Of a stretch of DNA of 64,000 nucleotides, positions 1 through 10,852 are shown in pieces (positions within the stretch are counted from its first letter, which is position 1; each line of letters starts with the position of its first letter). The DNA comes from Phymatolithon calcareum. Its lineage: Eukaryota; Rhodophyta; Florideophyceae; Hapalidiales. The stretch lies in NCBI GenBank assembly GCA_977006965.1, contig OZ345372.1:1488001-1552000 (forward strand), given 5' to 3'. A program made the translations under genes and the position numbers. The notes below the pieces were generated by a model. That model worked only from the letters and a program-made list of their open reading frames with translations. It made no database searches and was not told where the DNA came from.

Positions 1-1
1 C

Positions 2-1849
2 GACACCGTCGCAGAAGTAGCCGCGCTCGCTGTACAGGAAGCTCACCCACCCCTACCGGAACGTGCCCCGCGCGACTGGACTACTGCCGGAACCGGGGAA
101 GGCCATCTTGCGTGCGAAGATGAAAGTGATTGTGTTACCCTCTCGTTATTGGATACCATTCTCTGGCGCCGCTGGAAACTGCTTATGCACGAGATTAGTC
201 GCCTGCTGCGGGAGGCACAGCAACCTGTGATTCGAGTTGAGAGAGTTCCCGCTCCGAAACTGCATTTGAAGCAGTTTGAGGATGAGGAGGAACGCGTGGT
301 CGTCCTCCTGCATCAGTCTGCTCTAATTAAGCTGATGGAGATGCGCGCCCGTGTTGGGCCGATTGCGTTTGATGCCAGTGAATTAGGGGCTGACATAGGC
401 TCTAATATAGCGGAGAACTTTGACAAAGATGCGAGAACTCTTGCGCTCGTGTACTCCAAGATAGAGCAATTCGAGGGCTTCGGTGTAACCACGTACGGTG
501 AAAACGTGCGATTGCAACACGCGTGGTACGACGTGACGGGCATGATGTTGCTATGCGCGGACAGGATAGTGAATTCGGAGGAACGTGCAAAGTACACTGA
601 TGACGCCGTGACCGACTTTCTGGGCTCTATCCATAAGCACGTGCAGGAAACACCATTTATCGAGCATGACTACAATGTTGTCGGACCGTTCAACAGTGCT
701 GGACAGTACATGGCTTGGAGATCGCGTTGTGCCGAGTTCACATCCTGTGTTGTCAGATCGTCCTCAATTCCGCAGTGCGACATTTTCGCGATATCCTACA
801 AGCACTGTGTGTACGAAGGGCTGTTTCGATGGTCACATGAGGGGGACGCGCAGATATCTGGTTTCATACAAGAACGTGCGAAGGAGGGCCGTTCAACATA
901 TCTCTGGTTCGACCAGCTCCTCAAAACACAAATCATAGACAGGCGCGACTGGGTCATGGCCGGGCTAATGCCTTATCGAAAGTTCAACACACTTCGGGTT
1001 TGTCAGGTGGGCGCCCGACTCTTCGGTGCACACAATAGCCTTTTCAATTGCGACTGTTCGAAGAGCATGTGGATGGATATTGAGTTTTGCGTTGCGGCAT
1101 CCACAGGGAGGTACTTCATGCTCGACGGTGCATGCACGCCAAACGTTGATTCTAATCTCAATGCGGCCGTGGTCCGCACTTCGCTGCATGCATATATCGA
1201 AGTTTCGATGTGTGATGTCAAGGGCGCAAACGACGGTGTGCTAATGCCGGCAATGATTCTTTTCGCGTCCGCCGCGCACAACTACGCATGCAGGAGAGTG
1301 TATTCCAAGAGTGATGTACGCGAGGCACAAGAGTTTGGCTGCTGGTCGCTTTTACCGGAAACAAAGGGGAGAAAGCCATACTCTGTGACGTCTGTCGAGC
1401 TGGAAAGAATCATCCACAGGGCGCTCAAAGTTGCGTTTGTCACGCTGACCTCCAACCGGGCGGGAGGCGACGTTATTCGATTGACAACGATGATCGAGTC
1501 TTTTCCGCCTGTAAAAGGAGGAAAGATTACGCCGTTCAGTTTCCTCCCCGGTTTGGAGGTTCGCCTGTCGGACCGCCCGAGCTTTCCTCTCAAAGTCAAA
1601 ATGTTTGGAAATTGCGAGAATCCGGGGCAATACTGGGCTCTCCACGTCGGTAATGATGGAAAACTTGCATACGCGAATCTTGTCTGCGATGAAGACAGAG
1701 ATGCTAATCGCGTTATCTGTAGAATTGTTTCTGCCGCAAATCCTGGTGTCAGCCTCATCAAACAGACAAAGTCGCTGTTGCAGCTAGCAGGCATTAGCGA
1801 GAATATTGACTACGATTTTCAGCTACGCAAGTCGACCCGTACCTGGTAA
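2..1849 (+). CDS. Unrecognised protein, 5' end cut by the window
   Basis: The reading frame is open from base 2 to the TAG at 1847-1849, at least 615 residues, and its true start lies outside the window. I do not recognise the family. The protein is globular and mixed-charge, without membrane segments or long low-complexity tracts. Cysteines recur in the middle third, including a CDCS motif near 1053, and two aromatic stretches contain YLWFDQ and DWVMAGL. It ends in a basic tail, KSTRTW. Codon use is even and no intron is needed. A Mediator or other large regulatory subunit crossed my mind, but no motif supports it. It is clearly coding because of length and the absence of stops; function is unknown. 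Confidence 0.8.
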   Translation, partial: DTVAEVAALAVQEAHPPLPERAPRDWTTAGTGEGHLACEDESDCVTLSLLDTILWRRWKLLMHEISRLLREAQQPVIRVERVPAPKLHLKQFEDEEERVVVLLHQSALIKLMEMRARVGPIAFDASELGADIGSNIAENFDKDARTLALVYSKIEQFEGFGVTTYGENVRLQHAWYDVTGMMLLCADRIVNSEERAKYTDDAVTDFLGSIHKHVQETPFIEHDYNVVGPFNSAGQYMAWRSRCAEFTSCVVRSSSIPQCDIFAISYKHCVYEGLFRWSHEGDAQISGFIQERAKEGRSTYLWFDQLLKTQIIDRRDWVMAGLMPYRKFNTLRVCQVGARLFGAHNSLFNCDCSKSMWMDIEFCVAASTGRYFMLDGACTPNVDSNLNAAVVRTSLHAYIEVSMCDVKGANDGVLMPAMILFASAAHNYACRRVYSKSDVREAQEFGCWSLLPETKGRKPYSVTSVELERIIHRALKVAFVTLTSNRAGGDVIRLTTMIESFPPVKGGKITPFSFLPGLEVRLSDRPSFPLKVKMFGNCENPGQYWALHVGNDGKLAYANLVCDEDRDANRVICRIVSAANPGVSLIKQTKSLLQLAGISENIDYDFQLRKSTRTW

Positions 1850-3801
1850 TCTAAACTTAAAGCGAACATGAACAACTTTTGCTTCCCCCAAGCCATAATG
1901 TGAGCAAGGACTCACGGGTGCGATGAGCCGAGCGCGTTGTGCTTGTGGCGGGTCGCGGGCGCAATAAGCTTTCTATCGAACTTCCTGGGGCAACAAATCC
2001 CAAGCAGCACAAAGCGAGAGAACCCTGTCTTCCTCCGTGATGCATTTTTCGACCAAGGCTAAGAACAGGGTGGAGAGGCAATCGGTAATGCGCTGCATAA
2101 TGTCTGACGCAGCGTGTTGACATAGGAAAGAAGGCGTCGATGGCATCAAAGCAGTATAAAGGCTACAAGTGAGAGTTCTACAGCCGGTGGATTTCTGCGA
2201 GGCCTGTTCTGAAAGAGGAAATAACTTTGAGGTCTTTCTCGATATCGCTGCAGCGACATGTGGTTTTCTTTGCACGGGCAATTCATTTTTCTGTACTATT
2301 GCACGAAAAGGAGGAATTGGTCTCTGGCGCAGAAGACGTCAGACAAATGTCATACGTGACAATTTTGAGTGGTGATCACAATGGTGAGTTTCCGATTCGG
2401 CCGCCTCCTCTGACGGGACGGTCGCGAAGGTGGCAGTTCTTGGGCATTCACCCCAAATTGCGGATTGAGGAGATCATTGCACACGGTGCGCGTCACTGCA
2501 ATGGGCGTGGGCAGTCGACACCGTTCGTGGAACGGCTCTGCGCTGACGGTCGTAGACCGTGGAATCGGTCTAAGGAGCGCACGTGGTATTTGGTATGCTT
2601 ATGCGGGGTGTCCCTGGCCGGTTGGGATCGCGGAATTGCGCGGGGTCTTGCGAGGTTGAGACGGCCGCTGAGTTACCTGGAGAAACCCCTCAAATAGTCG
2701 CCCCAGGAAGCGACCTACAAGGAGAAGGGGCATCGAACTGGAGTTGTGCTACGGTGGAAAGTGGATTGCATCGGGCTGTGGGTTTGTTCGATCGTTGTCA
2801 AGTTGAAGACGGAAAGTAAAGCGTTTTCGAGTTTTGGTCCTGGATTGGACCTGTTGTTTTGGTTGCTAAAGCGCTCGCGTTGGACTACGCGACAGTACTG
2901 TACTGTGGCTTTTGCAGATGGGACTAAAAGTGCAATGATTAGGTTTCAGTGATTCCAGCTTTACACATCCGAACAGCCCGTAAAGAGTCTATTATTTCTT
3001 TGGTGTAAACATCCACTGAATCTGTTACATGTATCTGCTGACTCCTGTTGACTCCTATCTGGTCTTCTTCTGTTGTGAAGGTCCCGCTGCCATATTCTTT
3101 GTAAAAGCATCAGAGTTGCCTCTCGAAGATTCGGACTCGACGTAGACGATGAGATATGAATTGTGTCTGTGCGGTGCCGACTATCAAAGCGTCTGGACTA
3201 TTCAGCCCTGGATCCAAGTGCATCTCATCACACTCTACTACGTCCTGTTGCAGAACAGTACGACAGTTCGACATGACGTACATCACGTAAAAAGGAGAAA
3301 AGAGAATGGTGCCTTTACGCCTGGCGGGCGTGATATTACACCTACATCTCCACGTCATTGACGTAGTGGACCTTCCTATTCCAGATCCACAGTGACGCTC
3401 TCATCAGAAAGTGCATCGAAGAACCGCAGACACAGCAAGCAAATTGGTGTCTGCTGCTGAGCCCGCATGGGCTTCCACTGTTTCGGCGTCATATGGATCG
3501 TATATCCAACAATATTATGGCACAGAACAAACGGTAACAGAACGCAAAATTTTAATAGCTTAATGCGCCGATTCGCCGCGGCCATATACACAAAATTCGA
3601 ACACATATAATAAGTAGAAGTACTGTAGCGTCCGTCACCAAAAGAGATAGGTGATAGTCTGAGTTAGCGCTTGCCGGCGGGGCGATAACCACGGCGAAGT
3701 ACTGCATCGGTTGCATTGTCGCACAACGAAGTATCCTATTATTTCGTTGTCTGTATCGACTCAGGGACATAGTCAAACCGTATCAGCTGCTGCCTGGTAC
3801 C
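1850..3801. other. Intergenic stretch, no convincing gene
   Basis: This holds the 3' flanks of the first gene and of the kinesin, which converge here. A short minus-strand frame (1973-2146, 57 codons from an ATG, ending EVR) has a plausible amphipathic composition and could be a gene remnant or a last exon, but nothing confirms it. A plus-strand frame at 2227-2697 is Arg/Trp-rich and looks like chance. TACTGTA-type words occur near 2897 and 3623. Confidence 0.5.
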
Positions 3802-6147
3802 TCACGCGGAGACGTGTTTCGATGAAGACGGAACGCGATGACCACCTACAATTTCGTCATAAACCGATCCGCGTGTATATCCATATCCATAAAATTGTTT
3901 GAAAGCCCTCCAACCCTTCGGTTTCTCCTTCGCCTCCGGCGGCGAAGCGTCCTTCACCGGCCGCATATCCGCCGCAACCGGCCCACCGCCGCCCTCAGAG
4001 TCTGCCCGACCGCGCCACAACGCAATATCTCGTAATCCATGCTCGTTCGCTGATGTCACCCGACGATGTCCCATCGCCAACGGTATTTGCGAACGCGGAC
4101 CGCCCACTCGGAGCGCTGCCGCCCCAGTCTCGATGGCCACCTCCTCGGCGGCCGCACCGCCTTCGACGCGGTCGAGACAGGAACGAGCAGAACTCTTGCC
4201 ACGCAATCGCAAAAGGAGTCGCTCGTTGCGCTCGGATTCATCGTCATCAATATCCATCACGAGATCTTCCGGTAGCGGACGTGGTCTTCGATGTGGCGTG
4301 GACGGTGTACCCGGAAGAAAACGGGCGGACGCACCACTTAGACTTCCCATAGGTGTGGCGTTCGGAGAGGCGACCATTGCGATCTGGCGCATGAGTTGGC
4401 GGCCGGCTTCAGAGTCGCGACCGATTTCGCGGGCGAGTTGAGCACGACCATCGCTGCCCGACACAACCGCGAGAGAGCTGGATGAACTTGTAGGGCTGGC
4501 GACTGTGGATCCTGCGCTTGCGGCTCCGATGCCGGTGCCACCAGATGATACAGGGAGCCAGGAACGTAAACTCGCACTAAGTTCAGATAAATGGTTCTCG
4601 GCGACCTTGACATGGGCACCCTTCTTACGAGATTGTTCGAGCTGGCCTCGCGCTTCTTCTAGCTTGGCGTAGGCGACTATGAGAGCACGACATGTGTCTC
4701 GCTCTTTTTGACGGGCGGCACGGGCAGCTTGACGGAGTTCGAGCGTACGATTCCGAAGGTCACGATACTCGTTGTTCTTTTTCTTCATCTGAGCGCGAAG
4801 ATGTTCATTTTCCGTCTCAACTTCGTCGACATGGCCCTTGAGATACTCGATTTCCTCCTTGGCGGTCTCGAGGTCCATGCGAAGGCCGACAACTTCGCCG
4901 ATAGAAGCGCCAACGGAGCTACTGCCAACGTCAGGTTCTTCGCGCGGTGAGGTCGGGGTGTCGGTAGATGTAGCCATGTCAGTGACTGAGCTGGCAGGGG
5001 AGATGGAACCCGCGGAACCGAGGTTACTCTTTTGAAGTGCGGTATGAGCTGCCTCGAGCGCAGCGAAGCGCTCTTGAAGTACCGCGAGCTCAATAGACTG
5101 GGCCTTATATTTGGCGCGAAAGTCAGTGACCTCGTTTCGGGAGGCACGATTGGTGATCTTCTTAGCACGCTCAGCAAACTTTAACGTACTGACAGTTTCG
5201 TCAACGTGTAGACCGGACGGTGTAATGGCACACAAGACAGCGGTCTTCGAATTACCGCCAAGTGCTGGGCGGAGCAATCGAGTAAGCTTCGACTCGCGGT
5301 ACGGGAGATGGCCAAGTTTGGCGGGATCATTACCGGACTTGGACAGCTTGTTAATGATGGTGCCGAGCGTGAGAAGTGATTTGTTAATATGGGCGCCCTC
5401 CTTCGCTCGTTGACCCTTCGCGCCAGTGGACTTGAGTCGTTCGGAGCCTGCGAGATCGACAAGATTGAGGGTACTTGCACGGAATGTCTTATCCATGCCA
5501 ACGTCATCCTTACTTTCAATGAGGAGTGAAAACACAGTATGACTTCTGCTACTGTGTGCATTCATATTTGTAGAACCGACTTTGCGACCCTCCTGTCCTT
5601 TCTGCAGAATGGCCATAGCGTCATCCAATGTCTCTACAACACCCTCCTCAGCTTCGACAAAGACGCGGCCAGCCTTATCTTCACGAATATTAAGGTCAGT
5701 TCGGTCCGGCTTCTGCAAGTCATTAATTTTGTCATTATAAATTTCAACGTAGCTCGCACGAACGAGATACTGTCTTGTCTTCGATGCATTCGCAACGCGG
5801 AGCACATGTTCAATAGCTCGTTGTGTGACACCCAAGTCCGACTCTGTACCGATCATGGTATATGTCTTTCCGCTGCTTGTTTGTCCATAGGCAAACACGG
5901 TACCGTTAAAACCACCCAGCGCAGACTCCACAACAGGCGCTGCAATCGCGTTATACACATCTTCGTTGGTGGCTCCGGGTTCGAACACAGAGTCGAAGTT
6001 GAACGAAAGCGGCTCGCGTGAAGCACCTGTAACTTCCGTGCGCTCCACTCGCGTCGGTGACACACGCCATGCATGCGAATAATCCGGCGCACACTTCTCG
6101 CGCTCGTTCAGAGGGCGCACGCGCACGCCAACGACGATGTTGTCCAT
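3802..6147 (-). CDS. Kinesin motor protein, kinesin-7-like (N-terminal motor)
   Basis: This is a 781-residue microtubule motor. The motor domain occupies about residues 1-345. It has the nucleotide P-loop GQTSSGKT at 88-95, switch I NAHSSRSH at about 196-203 and switch II DLAGSE at 231-236. The sequence just after the motor (LKFAERAKKI) is typical of kinesin-7/CENP-E-like proteins with an N-terminal motor. Residues about 345-520 are a coiled coil rich in Leu, Glu and Lys, which suggests a dimer. The remainder is Ser/Gly-rich and probably disordered, with a phosphorylatable acidic patch (DIDDDES). The ATG at 6147 gives the family's usual short lead before the first beta strand (VVGVRVRPLNE). 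It is a single exon. Assignment to kinesin is certain; subfamily is likely but would need a tree. Expected roles are chromosome or spindle motility, or vesicle transport. Confidence 0.95.
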   Translation of the reverse strand: MDNIVVGVRVRPLNEREKCAPDYSHAWRVSPTRVERTEVTGASREPLSFNFDSVFEPGATNEDVYNAIAAPVVESALGGFNGTVFAYGQTSSGKTYTMIGTESDLGVTQRAIEHVLRVANASKTRQYLVRASYVEIYNDKINDLQKPDRTDLNIREDKAGRVFVEAEEGVVETLDDAMAILQKGQEGRKVGSTNMNAHSSRSHTVFSLLIESKDDVGMDKTFRASTLNLVDLAGSERLKSTGAKGQRAKEGAHINKSLLTLGTIINKLSKSGNDPAKLGHLPYRESKLTRLLRPALGGNSKTAVLCAITPSGLHVDETVSTLKFAERAKKITNRASRNEVTDFRAKYKAQSIELAVLQERFAALEAAHTALQKSNLGSAGSISPASSVTDMATSTDTPTSPREEPDVGSSSVGASIGEVVGLRMDLETAKEEIEYLKGHVDEVETENEHLRAQMKKKNNEYRDLRNRTLELRQAARAARQKERDTCRALIVAYAKLEEARGQLEQSRKKGAHVKVAENHLSELSASLRSWLPVSSGGTGIGAASAGSTVASPTSSSSSLAVVSGSDGRAQLAREIGRDSEAGRQLMRQIAMVASPNATPMGSLSGASARFLPGTPSTPHRRPRPLPEDLVMDIDDDESERNERLLLRLRGKSSARSCLDRVEGGAAAEEVAIETGAAALRVGGPRSQIPLAMGHRRVTSANEHGLRDIALWRGRADSEGGGGPVAADMRPVKDASPPEAKEKPKGWRAFKQFYGYGYTRGSVYDEIVGGHRVPSSSKHVSA

Positions 6148-7788
6148 GACGGCGGAGGCGACGGGGAGTCCGCCACACGCTCCCCGCGAGTGCTACCTGT
6201 GCGGCTGGTGCAGCAGTGGGCGTGGGGGCGGCGGGATGTTTTGACAACGGACGCGGGGCAGGACACGGAATTCGGGCGTGAATTTGCGCGCGCAATAAAG
6301 AAGCCCGGAGGAAAGCCAAGCCTGCCGGGGCAACCTCAAAATAGACTTACGGAAACACTCCGCCAGGCACCTTGCCGAGCGAGGAACACGGTCGCGAGAG
6401 AGAAGGCGCAATCTGCAATGTGGCCTGGAGGCCATTGCCAGCATGTTGACGCTGACTCGAGCCCCATATCATCACGGCGCACGTATCATAGTCCGAGTTG
6501 GGTTTTGTTCATTGCTGCACCCTCGTTATGGTTCATAATTTTTCAGATATTTTTGCATGGGCTAGCACAATACTCCACGTCTTACCCTACTGTGCAAATT
6601 ACAGTGAATCATATTACACGGTGCGGTCACTCATTGAAGCTCCTGTAATGCATTCTACTGTATGATCTCGACATAGGAAAACTGTACTGTAGGTCCCTTG
6701 ACGTCCTGAGATCTCTGGTGACCATGATGTGGACCTCTAGACGAGGATGGCAGAAATGCTGACGGAGATTGCAGGGGCGATGATCAATACTTTGGCCGTG
6801 TTTTGCGTTACTGTAGTATTCTGTCATCCTCGCGTCGGTCACAAGGAGATCCGATCAACCATCTGTCTCATCTCTTTCAAACAGGCCTGCTCCCGGGCAT
6901 CCCAGTCTCATTTTGATCTCGGTCGCTATGTTCTTCATTTTATGGTGCTGTTGATGTGGAAAAAGACTGTAGTTCTATTTCAGATATTTTATCGCCACAG
7001 AAGGTCGATCACGCCGTCGATCATTCTAGATGGACGACTTGTTCGACTGTTTCGGGAGGCTCATCTTTGCGTTGGCAATGTGAAGAGAGACGGTAGTTCT
7101 ATGTAAGATATTTTATCTCCGAAGCGGGTTGATCATGCAGTCGCTCAATCTAGATCAACGACGTGTTCGACTGATTCGGGATGCTCATCTTTGCGTTGAC
7201 GTTAGCTTATGTTGGCTATTTCTCGCATTAGTTGGCGGACCATAGCGGCCATGCACCCAGATCCCTTCTGCGTTTATTTCTCTTTGCTGCAATTTGCACA
7301 GGACATAAACAGCGTCGGACGATAACGGTGACAAACCATAACTGCTTAAACTTGAGGGGACTGTGCCGCGAACAGCGTGAATATCGCAGGCTCCCCTTCG
7401 ATTGTCACGAGCACCGGCAAGCTGACTTCATTTCCAGTTCTTTGTGCTTGTCGGTGCGCGCAGTGAATATCGTCCCAGGTTTGTTGGAGCAGTATGCCGA
7501 GCAACAATTGCAGCGATCTTCCGGAACCTATCAGAGCTGAAGTACGGAGGATTCATCATTATTTATTGAAGGTGCCACGTTTACCTACTAAAGTAGAGGT
7601 TGACTGACATTTTTTGGGCCTTCCTGTTTCACTCCACTAAAAATATTCAGTGAGACGCTGCCGAAAAAAACTAGCAGGACACTCACTTGCTAATTTACAT
7701 GATGATTGCTATTATCTGGTGTACAACGATTAAAAACTGTACTCCGCAAAGCTTGGCCCCTGATTGCCCTCGTGCACAACTCTGCAAC
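6148..7788. other. Intergenic stretch with a diverged tandem repeat
   Basis: This is the 5' flank of the kinesin and the 3' flank of the transporter. No convincing gene is present. It contains the 124-bp-period repeat listed separately and several TACTGTA words (near 6656, 6690 and 6811). Confidence 0.5.
6964..7200. repeat. Two-copy diverged tandem repeat, 124-bp period
   Basis: Copy 1 begins AGACTGTAGTTCT at 6964 and copy 2 begins AGACGGTAGTTCT at 7088. Both continue in parallel through ATATTTTATC, a GATCA.GC.GTCG stretch, a TCTAGAT block and GCTCATCTTTGCGTTG. By eye the identity is about 80 percent. There is no coding potential. This is an old local duplication. Confidence 0.75.
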
Positions 7789-9273
7789 CTACGGTACAAC
7801 ACAAAGACTCAACTCCGGACAAAACGCTGCACCTTTCCCCGCTTCCTGGGGAGGGTGTACCTTCCATTCCAGTGTAGGATATGCGGCTCGAAACCCCGCC
7901 AGCGTAACGAGGAAGATGCCAGCAGAAATGCTGAAAACTGCGACGCCACCTGCATCTGCTCGGAACACTGCGACGGCCATGAAAGGACCGAGGATACGTG
8001 CAAGAGCGCCAACGGCAAGAATAACACCTTGTCCCGGTCCCTGCAGTTTGGGTGGCAGAATTTTAGTATACAACGCCAGCACGCAGGTGCGTCCGAGTGG
8101 ATACGCGACAGATACGAGACAAAACGCAAGCAGAAAGCGGGATTCCTCAGGTGGTGAGGATAGTCGCGAAACTAGCAGAGCGTAGCCAGCCCCGCCGAGC
8201 GCGAGAGATAAGGAGGTGAAGGCGCGGTCGGAGACGCGGTGACTCAGCGCGGAAAGTGCGAAAAATGTCATCAGTGAACATAACCCAGCACCGGTGAACA
8301 GCAAATTGGCGGAGAACACTGACCACGAGTAGTACGCCTGCACCAATGGTGTGGTGATTGTTTCTTGAAGCGCGAAACCGTAAAAATGAATGAAGAACAC
8401 AACGTTGCAGACAATAATTCCGAAGTTGTAATTGCCACTTCTCGCCGGCTCTGCCGCTCTTCGTTGCAGATGCCCATTCAAAAGTGGCGATTGCTCAGAG
8501 GCGGCGTTTTCGAGTGAGATGCTGCCATTTGCTGTGCTTGCCTGTCTAGGATCATTGACCCCATAAGTGCCGTTCTGGTGTGGTGGACCAATAGGCATAG
8601 CACGATGCACATTGGTAAGTTCATGCGACAAATAAGAGTGAGACATGCCAGACAAACTTTCATCTTCGTTCTCAAAGATGAAAACGAACAGCATAATAAT
8701 ACCGATACCAGCGAGAAGCACGAAATAGCCTGGTAGAGTGAGCTGATCCACACATAGTTTCCCACCCAGCAGACAGACTCTCGGAATAACGCCAAAAATA
8801 AGACCGAACGATGGCCCGATGACGAAACCAAGGCAGGCATACGCATTCAATGTGACAGTATTGGCAGTCAATTCCTCCGCCGGGAGAGTTTTCGCAAGAT
8901 GCGCTTGTTGTACAGCCTGCGTTCCACCGCTCCAAACGCCCTGCACGAACCGACCAAGAAACACCATCCATGTGCCTATGTGATGTGCTGGAAATGCAAC
9001 AGCTGTTGCGTAGAGTGTGCTGCCGAACACTCCAAGCAGTGCTGCGCCGATCATGATCGTTCGAGTAGAGTACCGAGATACCAGAGTGCCCAGTAATATG
9101 GCACCGACGCCTTCTCCGACGCTGTAGAACGATACAACCCAGGCAAGAAAGGCCTTTTCAGACCCTAGTCCGTGTAGATATGGCCATAGAGTTGGCATGA
9201 CGATGGCGAACGACACACATGATAGAAACACAGTGGTGAATAGCACCCCCTTGGAGCCTGCACTTAGCGTCAT
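7789..9273 (-). CDS. Major facilitator superfamily transporter, MFSD8/CLN7-like
   Basis: This is a 494-residue integral membrane protein with about 12 hydrophobic segments in two bundles. They are separated by a hydrophilic central loop at about residues 200-290. Motifs seen are FYSVGEGVGAILLGTLVSRYSTRT, the usual motif-A position between helices 2 and 3, and LGRFVQGVWSGG in helix 4. The layout and the N-terminal GVLFTTVFLSCVSFAIVMPTLWPYL helix resemble the MFSD8/SPX-type branch, lysosomal or vacuolar transporters. The substrate cannot be read from sequence. The ATG at 9273 starts just before helix 1, and the stop is TAG at 7789-7791. Single exon. MFS membership is secure; the MFSD8 link is tentative. 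Confidence 0.88.
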   Translation of the reverse strand: MTLSAGSKGVLFTTVFLSCVSFAIVMPTLWPYLHGLGSEKAFLAWVVSFYSVGEGVGAILLGTLVSRYSTRTIMIGAALLGVFGSTLYATAVAFPAHHIGTWMVFLGRFVQGVWSGGTQAVQQAHLAKTLPAEELTANTVTLNAYACLGFVIGPSFGLIFGVIPRVCLLGGKLCVDQLTLPGYFVLLAGIGIIMLFVFIFENEDESLSGMSHSYLSHELTNVHRAMPIGPPHQNGTYGVNDPRQASTANGSISLENAASEQSPLLNGHLQRRAAEPARSGNYNFGIIVCNVVFFIHFYGFALQETITTPLVQAYYSWSVFSANLLFTGAGLCSLMTFFALSALSHRVSDRAFTSLSLALGGAGYALLVSRLSSPPEESRFLLAFCLVSVAYPLGRTCVLALYTKILPPKLQGPGQGVILAVGALARILGPFMAVAVFRADAGGVAVFSISAGIFLVTLAGFRAAYPTLEWKVHPPQEAGKGAAFCPELSLCVVP

Positions 9274-9510
9274 CGTAGCTGCACGCAGAGGAATTGCCCT
9301 ACGCGGACCTGGGCTACGGGGCAGAATGATGCAGACATAGGGAGAGAGGGGGTCGATGTACTTGATCGATGGGAAACGTCAATGATTCCTAGAACGACAA
9401 ACTGGGTCCACTCATTCATCCCATGTTGTGAGTTTTGGTTCCACATTAGGGAACCGACACGCATGGTGAGAATGAGAGCAAGACATTGCGCGATCGAATG
9501 AAATTGTTGA

Positions 9511-9564
9511 GCATACATGTACACGAATCCTGCTCTCAAGAGCAGGATTCGTGTACATGTATGC
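9511..9564. repeat. Perfect 26-bp inverted repeat, 2-bp spacer
   Basis: The left arm is 9511-9536 (GCATACATGTACACGAATCC then TGCTCT) and the spacer is CA at 9537-9538. The right arm is 9539-9564 and is an exact reverse complement. It lies about 240 bp upstream of the transporter start. A palindrome this long and unbroken should be unstable, so it is probably young. Confidence 0.97.
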
Positions 9565-9570
9565 TGAGCT

Positions 9571-9705
9571 GCTCGTGCTGCTCCAAATGGGGCACCGGGG
9601 AAGCACACCAGCATTTGGGCCCAAAAAAACAAATAATTGTCGGGCCAAAATGCTGCCATGCTCCTCCAGAGGGTCTCTTGTCCCACATTCGGAGAAGACA
9701 AAAGC
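9571..9705. repeat. Imperfect long foldback next to the perfect palindrome
   Basis: The inner arms are CAGCATTTGGGCCC on the left and GGGCCAAAATGCTG on the right, one mismatch when folded. Pairing continues outward with gaps: CTCCAAATGGGGCAC on the left against the complement of GTCCCACATTCGGAG on the right. The loop is A/T-rich. It could be a small MITE-like element or a hairpin RNA precursor. Confidence 0.7.
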
Positions 9706-10806
9706 CTTGAAAACATCCAATCAATGGGTCGCATTTCTTCGACATCGTCACCAATGAAAGTACTTCTTAATAATTTTCAGCCAACCATAAAGAGCTGAAT
9801 AGGTCTGAATTCTGAAGTGTTCCTGGTTCATGCTGTCCTGAAGAACACCTGAAACAGAACTTGTTCTGAATTTGCTCTAGTTCACATCTGATCCCTGCAG
9901 AGAGAACCCGAGAAGGGTCTGATGACCATCGTCTAGATATAGAAAGCTCGGCAATATTCGATGATTTACTGGAGTGCAGAAAGCCTTGACCTCAAACTAT
10001 AATTCGGAGTTGAGATGGTCAAACAAAAATATAATCCGATCTGTCCGATATTAGCCATTAGGAAGATGTCCAAAGAGTCCAAAAAATTATCTGGCCGTCC
10101 ACCTGGACTCGCGAATCGTGGAACCACGTTTGCTCCGGATGGAATCGAATCGCATTTCGAGCGGCAGGCAGAGGAGTGCTTTCCTAAGACCCGCCGTAGT
10201 CTAAGAAGAAAATAGTTAGCGATAAAGCACTGCTTTGTGATCCTCTTTCGGGATGGCAGATTCATCATCAACAGGACGGTGTCCAATAATGTCTGACGCT
10301 CAACTTGGGACAGCCTAGACAGACATTCGCGATGAAGATGAAGAGCGTGTTGTTGGCCTCATGACACGACCAAATAGCTTCACGAAAGTCGAAAATTCTC
10401 TTTTGACCAGGTTGGCAGATAAGCATGTTATATTTTCCGCTGGCGCTAATTCGCCTTTGCAAGACACTTCGATTGTGCCGCCATTCTTAAACATAAAGGA
10501 ATCCTGCATCAGCAGCCAGCTGCTGGAGTAAATGTAGAAGGTTCCGTGCAGCTTGCACATAAAAGAGGCCGAGGCAAGGAATTATGTGCAAGGCGCATTG
10601 TACGCCGCACTTGACATGTCAATTTCTACATAGAAGTTACTGACGTGTGACTTGGAAAGCGTATAGCACGTACATGTAGTGATCGTCGTCTGCAATTACC
10701 CGTTGCCATGTTTGCAGTGTTTCGATGCCTAAATACTAAACGCCTTTCAAGAGCTCGTAATTTTCTGGCCTTAGTTTATATTGCTTGCTATTGGAAAAAT
10801 TGAACA

Positions 10807-10852
10807 TTTGCTGGTCATGTGTATTTGTACACAAATACACATGGCCAGCAAA
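10807..10852. repeat. 22-bp inverted repeat, 2-bp spacer, one G:U-compatible mismatch
   Basis: The left arm 10807-10828 and the right arm 10831-10852 are complementary except for one position. There the plus-strand T faces G, so a plus-strand RNA would still pair. The spacer is AC at 10829-10830. There is no coding context. Confidence 0.95.

Noticed and set aside
2227-2697. 156-codon plus-strand ORF
   Set aside because: No proper support: Arg/Trp-rich composition, competing frames, no motif.
5539-6021. 160-codon plus-strand ORF
   Set aside because: Antisense to the kinesin motor domain.
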